Assembly (NCBI GenBank): GCA_028287545.1
Contig: JAQBPL010000215.1
Coordinates: 1 to 43,816 of the forward strand
DNA from: Vulcanimicrobiota bacterium
Lineage (GTDB): Bacteria; Eremiobacterota; Eremiobacteria; Baltobacterales; Baltobacteraceae
DNA: 43,816 nt
Direction of reading: 5' to 3'
Under the pieces are notes generated by a model. That model was not told where the DNA came from and ran no database searches. It saw only the letters and a program-made list of their open reading frames with translations. Numbering within the stretch: position 1 is the first letter of the stretch; the number at the start of each line of letters is the position of its first letter. Position numbers and translations under genes: made by a program. This document shows, in pieces, positions 41,693 through 43,816 of the stretch.

Positions 41693-43377
41693 TGACGACC
41701 CCGATCGGCAGCGAGCCGCTCTCCAAAGGCGCCGGCGAATCGCTCGCACTTTCCCGAGCAGGCGGCGACCTGCTCGTCCTCGCGCACATCTACACGGCGA
41801 CGTTCGTGCTCGGCATCGGCGCGCTGTTCGGCGTGCTGCAAGGTTTCTCGCGCGCGAACCTGATCGTGATGCCGCCATGGTTCGACTACTACCGCATGCT
41901 CACCGCCCACGGCGTGCTGATGGCGCTCGTGTTCACGACGTTCTTCATCACGGGTCTCTTCACGTATGCCGTCTACCGCAGCATCCCGCGCGACCGCTCG
42001 CCGCGCCTCGGCTGGGTCGGATACTGCGTGATGCTGGCCGGCACGGCGATGGCGGCGGTCGCGATCCTCGACGGCAGCGCGAGCGTGCTCTACACGTTCT
42101 ACGCGCCGCTCAAGGCTAGCCCGCTGTTCTACTTCGGCGCGACGTTCCTGGTCGTGGGCACGTGGTTCGTCGCGGCGGATTTGTTCTTGAACGTCGCCTG
42201 GTTCAAGCGCATGAACCCGGCCGAACGCATTCCGCTGCCCGCGTTCATGGCGACCTGCACGATGATCATGTGGATCATCGCGACGCTCGGCGTCGTCGCG
42301 GAGATGGGACTGCTGATCCCGTGGTCGCTCGGCTGGACGAGCGGAATCGACGTCGGCCTCACGCGGATGTTCTTCTGGTACTTCGGCCATCCGCTCGTGT
42401 ACTTCTGGATCATGGGGGCGTACACGATCTGGTACGCCGTCGTCCCGACGACCTACAAGGGGACGATCTTCAGCGACGGCCTGACGCGGCTTGCGTTCAT
42501 CATGCTGCTGCTGCTCTCCACGCCGGTCGGGCTCCATCACCAATATCTGGATCCGGGCATCGGTGCCGGTTGGAAATGGCTGCACACGATGATCACATAC
42601 GGCGTCGTGGTTCCGTCGTTCATGACCGCGTTCGCGATCTTCGCAAGCTTCGAGTCCGCCGCACGCAACGCGGGCGTCCGCGGGTTTGCGAACATCGTCC
42701 GCTGGCTGCCGTGGAAAAATCCCGTGTTCGCCGGTCCCGCGCTTGGGATGATCCTGTTCATCTTCGGCGGGTTCGGCGGGATCGTCAACAACTCGTACTC
42801 GATGGACGTCCTGGTGCACAACACGATGTGGATCGTCGGACACTTCCACATAACGGTCGGCGGGCCGGTGGCATTGACGTTCATCGGGGCTTCGTACGGT
42901 CTGATCCCGGCGCTCAGCGGCCGCAAGCTGTTCGCCCCGAAGCTCGCGCTCGTGCAGGTCTACACGTGGTTCGTCGGGATGGCGATCATGTCGACCGCGA
43001 TGCACTGGGCCGGCTTGCTCGGTTCACCCCGCCGCACGTCGGACGTGAGCTACTTCGGCATGCACGGCGCGGCGACGTGGCACAACGAGATGTTGTGGGC
43101 GGCGGTCGGCGGCGCGATCATCGCGGCATCGGTCGTCATGTTCATCGTCGTCGCGACCGGAACGTGGCTTGCGAACCAGCCGGCCGAGGAGAAGCCGCAG
43201 TTCGCGTTCGCTCCTGCTGCCGCCGGTGATGACGCGGCCTCGACGCCGCCCGTGCTCGACCGTCTCGGGCGCTGGGGCCTGCTGGCGATCGCGCTCGCAC
43301 TGCTGGCGTACGCGGGACCGGTGGGGCAGCAGCTCCAAGCGCACGCGTATCTCGCGCCAGGGATGAGGACGTGGTAG
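41692..43377 (+). CDS. cbaA: Cytochrome c oxidase subunit I, ba3 type
   Basis: 561 residues with about 13 membrane helices. Heme and copper ligands: YYRMLTAHGVLMALVFTTFF (low-spin heme His), WYFGHPLVYFWIMGAY (CuB His with the Tyr cross-link partner), LLLLSTPVGLHHQYLDPG (CuB His pair), VHNTMWIVGHFHITVGGP (heme His pair). The sequence is of the B-family (ba3) proton-pumping oxidases, which have high oxygen affinity. ATG 41692 overlaps the subunit II stop by one base. Confidence 0.94.
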   Translation: MTTPIGSEPLSKGAGESLALSRAGGDLLVLAHIYTATFVLGIGALFGVLQGFSRANLIVMPPWFDYYRMLTAHGVLMALVFTTFFITGLFTYAVYRSIPRDRSPRLGWVGYCVMLAGTAMAAVAILDGSASVLYTFYAPLKASPLFYFGATFLVVGTWFVAADLFLNVAWFKRMNPAERIPLPAFMATCTMIMWIIATLGVVAEMGLLIPWSLGWTSGIDVGLTRMFFWYFGHPLVYFWIMGAYTIWYAVVPTTYKGTIFSDGLTRLAFIMLLLLSTPVGLHHQYLDPGIGAGWKWLHTMITYGVVVPSFMTAFAIFASFESAARNAGVRGFANIVRWLPWKNPVFAGPALGMILFIFGGFGGIVNNSYSMDVLVHNTMWIVGHFHITVGGPVALTFIGASYGLIPALSGRKLFAPKLALVQVYTWFVGMAIMSTAMHWAGLLGSPRRTSDVSYFGMHGAATWHNEMLWAAVGGAIIAASVVMFIVVATGTWLANQPAEEKPQFAFAPAAAGDDAASTPPVLDRLGRWGLLAIALALLAYAGPVGQQLQAHAYLAPGMRTW

Positions 43378-43816
43378 GGACCCCTCCACCGGCGGCCACC
43401 GCGCATGCGCATGTACCCGTACTGCGCGGCACGGTCGTCGCGGTCGACGGACGGACGGGCGACGTGCTCGTCCGCCATGCGCCGTTCGACGGGATGCCCG
43501 CGATGACGATGACGTTTCGCGTTGTAAGCGGCGCGCCGGCGCTGCACGCCGGCGACTCCGTGCGTGCGACCGTGAACGAGCGCGCCAGTCCGTGGACGTT
43601 GACGCGCGTGCGGGTGGACCGTGCGCCGCGAGAAGGCGCGCCGCGCGCGTTCATACCGGTGCTGCGCGAGGGGGACGCCGTTCCCGCGGTCGCCCTCATC
43701 GACCAAACCGGACGCCGCTTCTCGTTTGCGACCGCGCGCGGCTCGACGACCATCGTCTCGTTCATCTACACGCGCTGCCGTGACGCGCGGATGTGCCCGC
43801 TCGTCGCCGCGAAGTT
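43371..43816 (+). CDS. CusF-like domain fused to SCO1/SenC domain (partial, runs off the window)
   Basis: From GTG 43371, overlapping the subunit I stop by 7 nt, the frame is open to the window end (148 codons plus 2 bases). Residues ~19-85 resemble a CusF-type copper-binding domain: LRGTVVAVDGRTGDVLVRH, GMPAMTMTFRVV, LHAGDSVRATVNE. Then a SCO-like thioredoxin fold begins: GDAVPAVALIDQTGRRFSF, TIVSFIYTRCRDARMCPL, with a C-x5-C copper site. It would deliver copper to the CuA centre of the adjacent oxidase. No clear signal peptide is seen after this start, so the true start may differ. Confidence 0.8.
   Translation, partial: MVGTPPPAATAHAHVPVLRGTVVAVDGRTGDVLVRHAPFDGMPAMTMTFRVVSGAPALHAGDSVRATVNERASPWTLTRVRVDRAPREGAPRAFIPVLREGDAVPAVALIDQTGRRFSFATARGSTTIVSFIYTRCRDARMCPLVAAK

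Noticed and set aside
41503..43005. 500-codon minus-strand frame opposite the ba3 oxidase genes
   Set aside because: His/Arg/Glu-rich shadow of cbaB and cbaA, which carry full metal-site motifs.

Overview
The window is strongly GC-rich bacterial chromosome with dense, often overlapping genes (GTGA, ATGA and CTGA junctions) and frequent GTG starts. No rRNA, tRNA, insertion sequence, phage or CRISPR is visible. The gene style and mix (GroESL with a CIRCE-type operator, scattered his genes, ba3-type oxidase, phosphoketolase, several universal stress proteins) fits an aerobic or microaerobic free-living bacterium. A poorly cultured high-GC phylum such as Eremiobacterota/Vulcanimicrobiota is possible, but that is only an impression.

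Layout. 1-3 kb: citrate synthase overlapping hisB, then a SpoIIE-type phosphatase with an anti-sigma-like ATPase domain on the other strand. 3.2-7.8 kb: a four-gene envelope operon (anchored binding-protein-like gene, TelA, lipoprotein fusing a binding protein to a VWA domain, XpaC-like). 7.8-10.3 kb: two tandem sorbosone-dehydrogenase-like paralogues. 10.3-11.7 kb: hisH-hisA. 11.7-13.8 kb: alr, a membrane protein and an SRPBCC-like gene. 13.9-16 kb: groES-groEL with promoter, operator and terminator. 16-19.4 kb: DUF488, then a regulator/P450/monooxygenase operon. 19.4-26.9 kb: a repeat-rich gap, an ECF sigma factor coupled to a methyltransferase with a C-terminal Ada zinc domain, a DsbA-like protein, a serine hydrolase, 3-methyladenine glycosylase, an SDR, DUF4239 and an amidohydrolase. 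26.9-43.8 kb: phosphoketolase, three tandem-domain Usp proteins, a hybrid kinase, SRPBCC-like genes, acetate kinase, an OmpR-family regulator and the start of a ba3-type oxidase/SCO cluster.

The most striking content is in the last 15 kb. At least twelve promoters share one layout: two (once three) GTTCAC-like hexamers in direct repeat with an 11-bp period, then exactly 10 nt (22 nt in two cases) to a -10-like hexamer, and in most cases a start codon about 6-9 nt after that, which implies leaderless mRNAs. An 11-bp direct repeat is the usual operator form for PhoB/OmpR-family regulators. The only such regulator here (40255-41010) carries the same box in front of itself. It heads a tightly overlapped operon with a 58-residue stand-alone histidine-kinase dimerisation-like peptide and acetate kinase, which starts at CTG. 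The boxes also precede phosphoketolase, all three usp genes, two SRPBCC genes (one through a 28-codon leaderless leader ORF), an acetyltransferase, an FMN-type oxidase gene and the ba3 oxidase operon. I infer a dormancy or low-oxygen regulon in which acetyl phosphate, made by phosphoketolase and used by acetate kinase, may feed the orphan regulator.

A second possible system is the sigma factor/methyltransferase-Ada pair at 19.7-21.2 kb, which could be an alkylation-responsive switch built on an ECF sigma factor in place of Ada's AraC-type domain.
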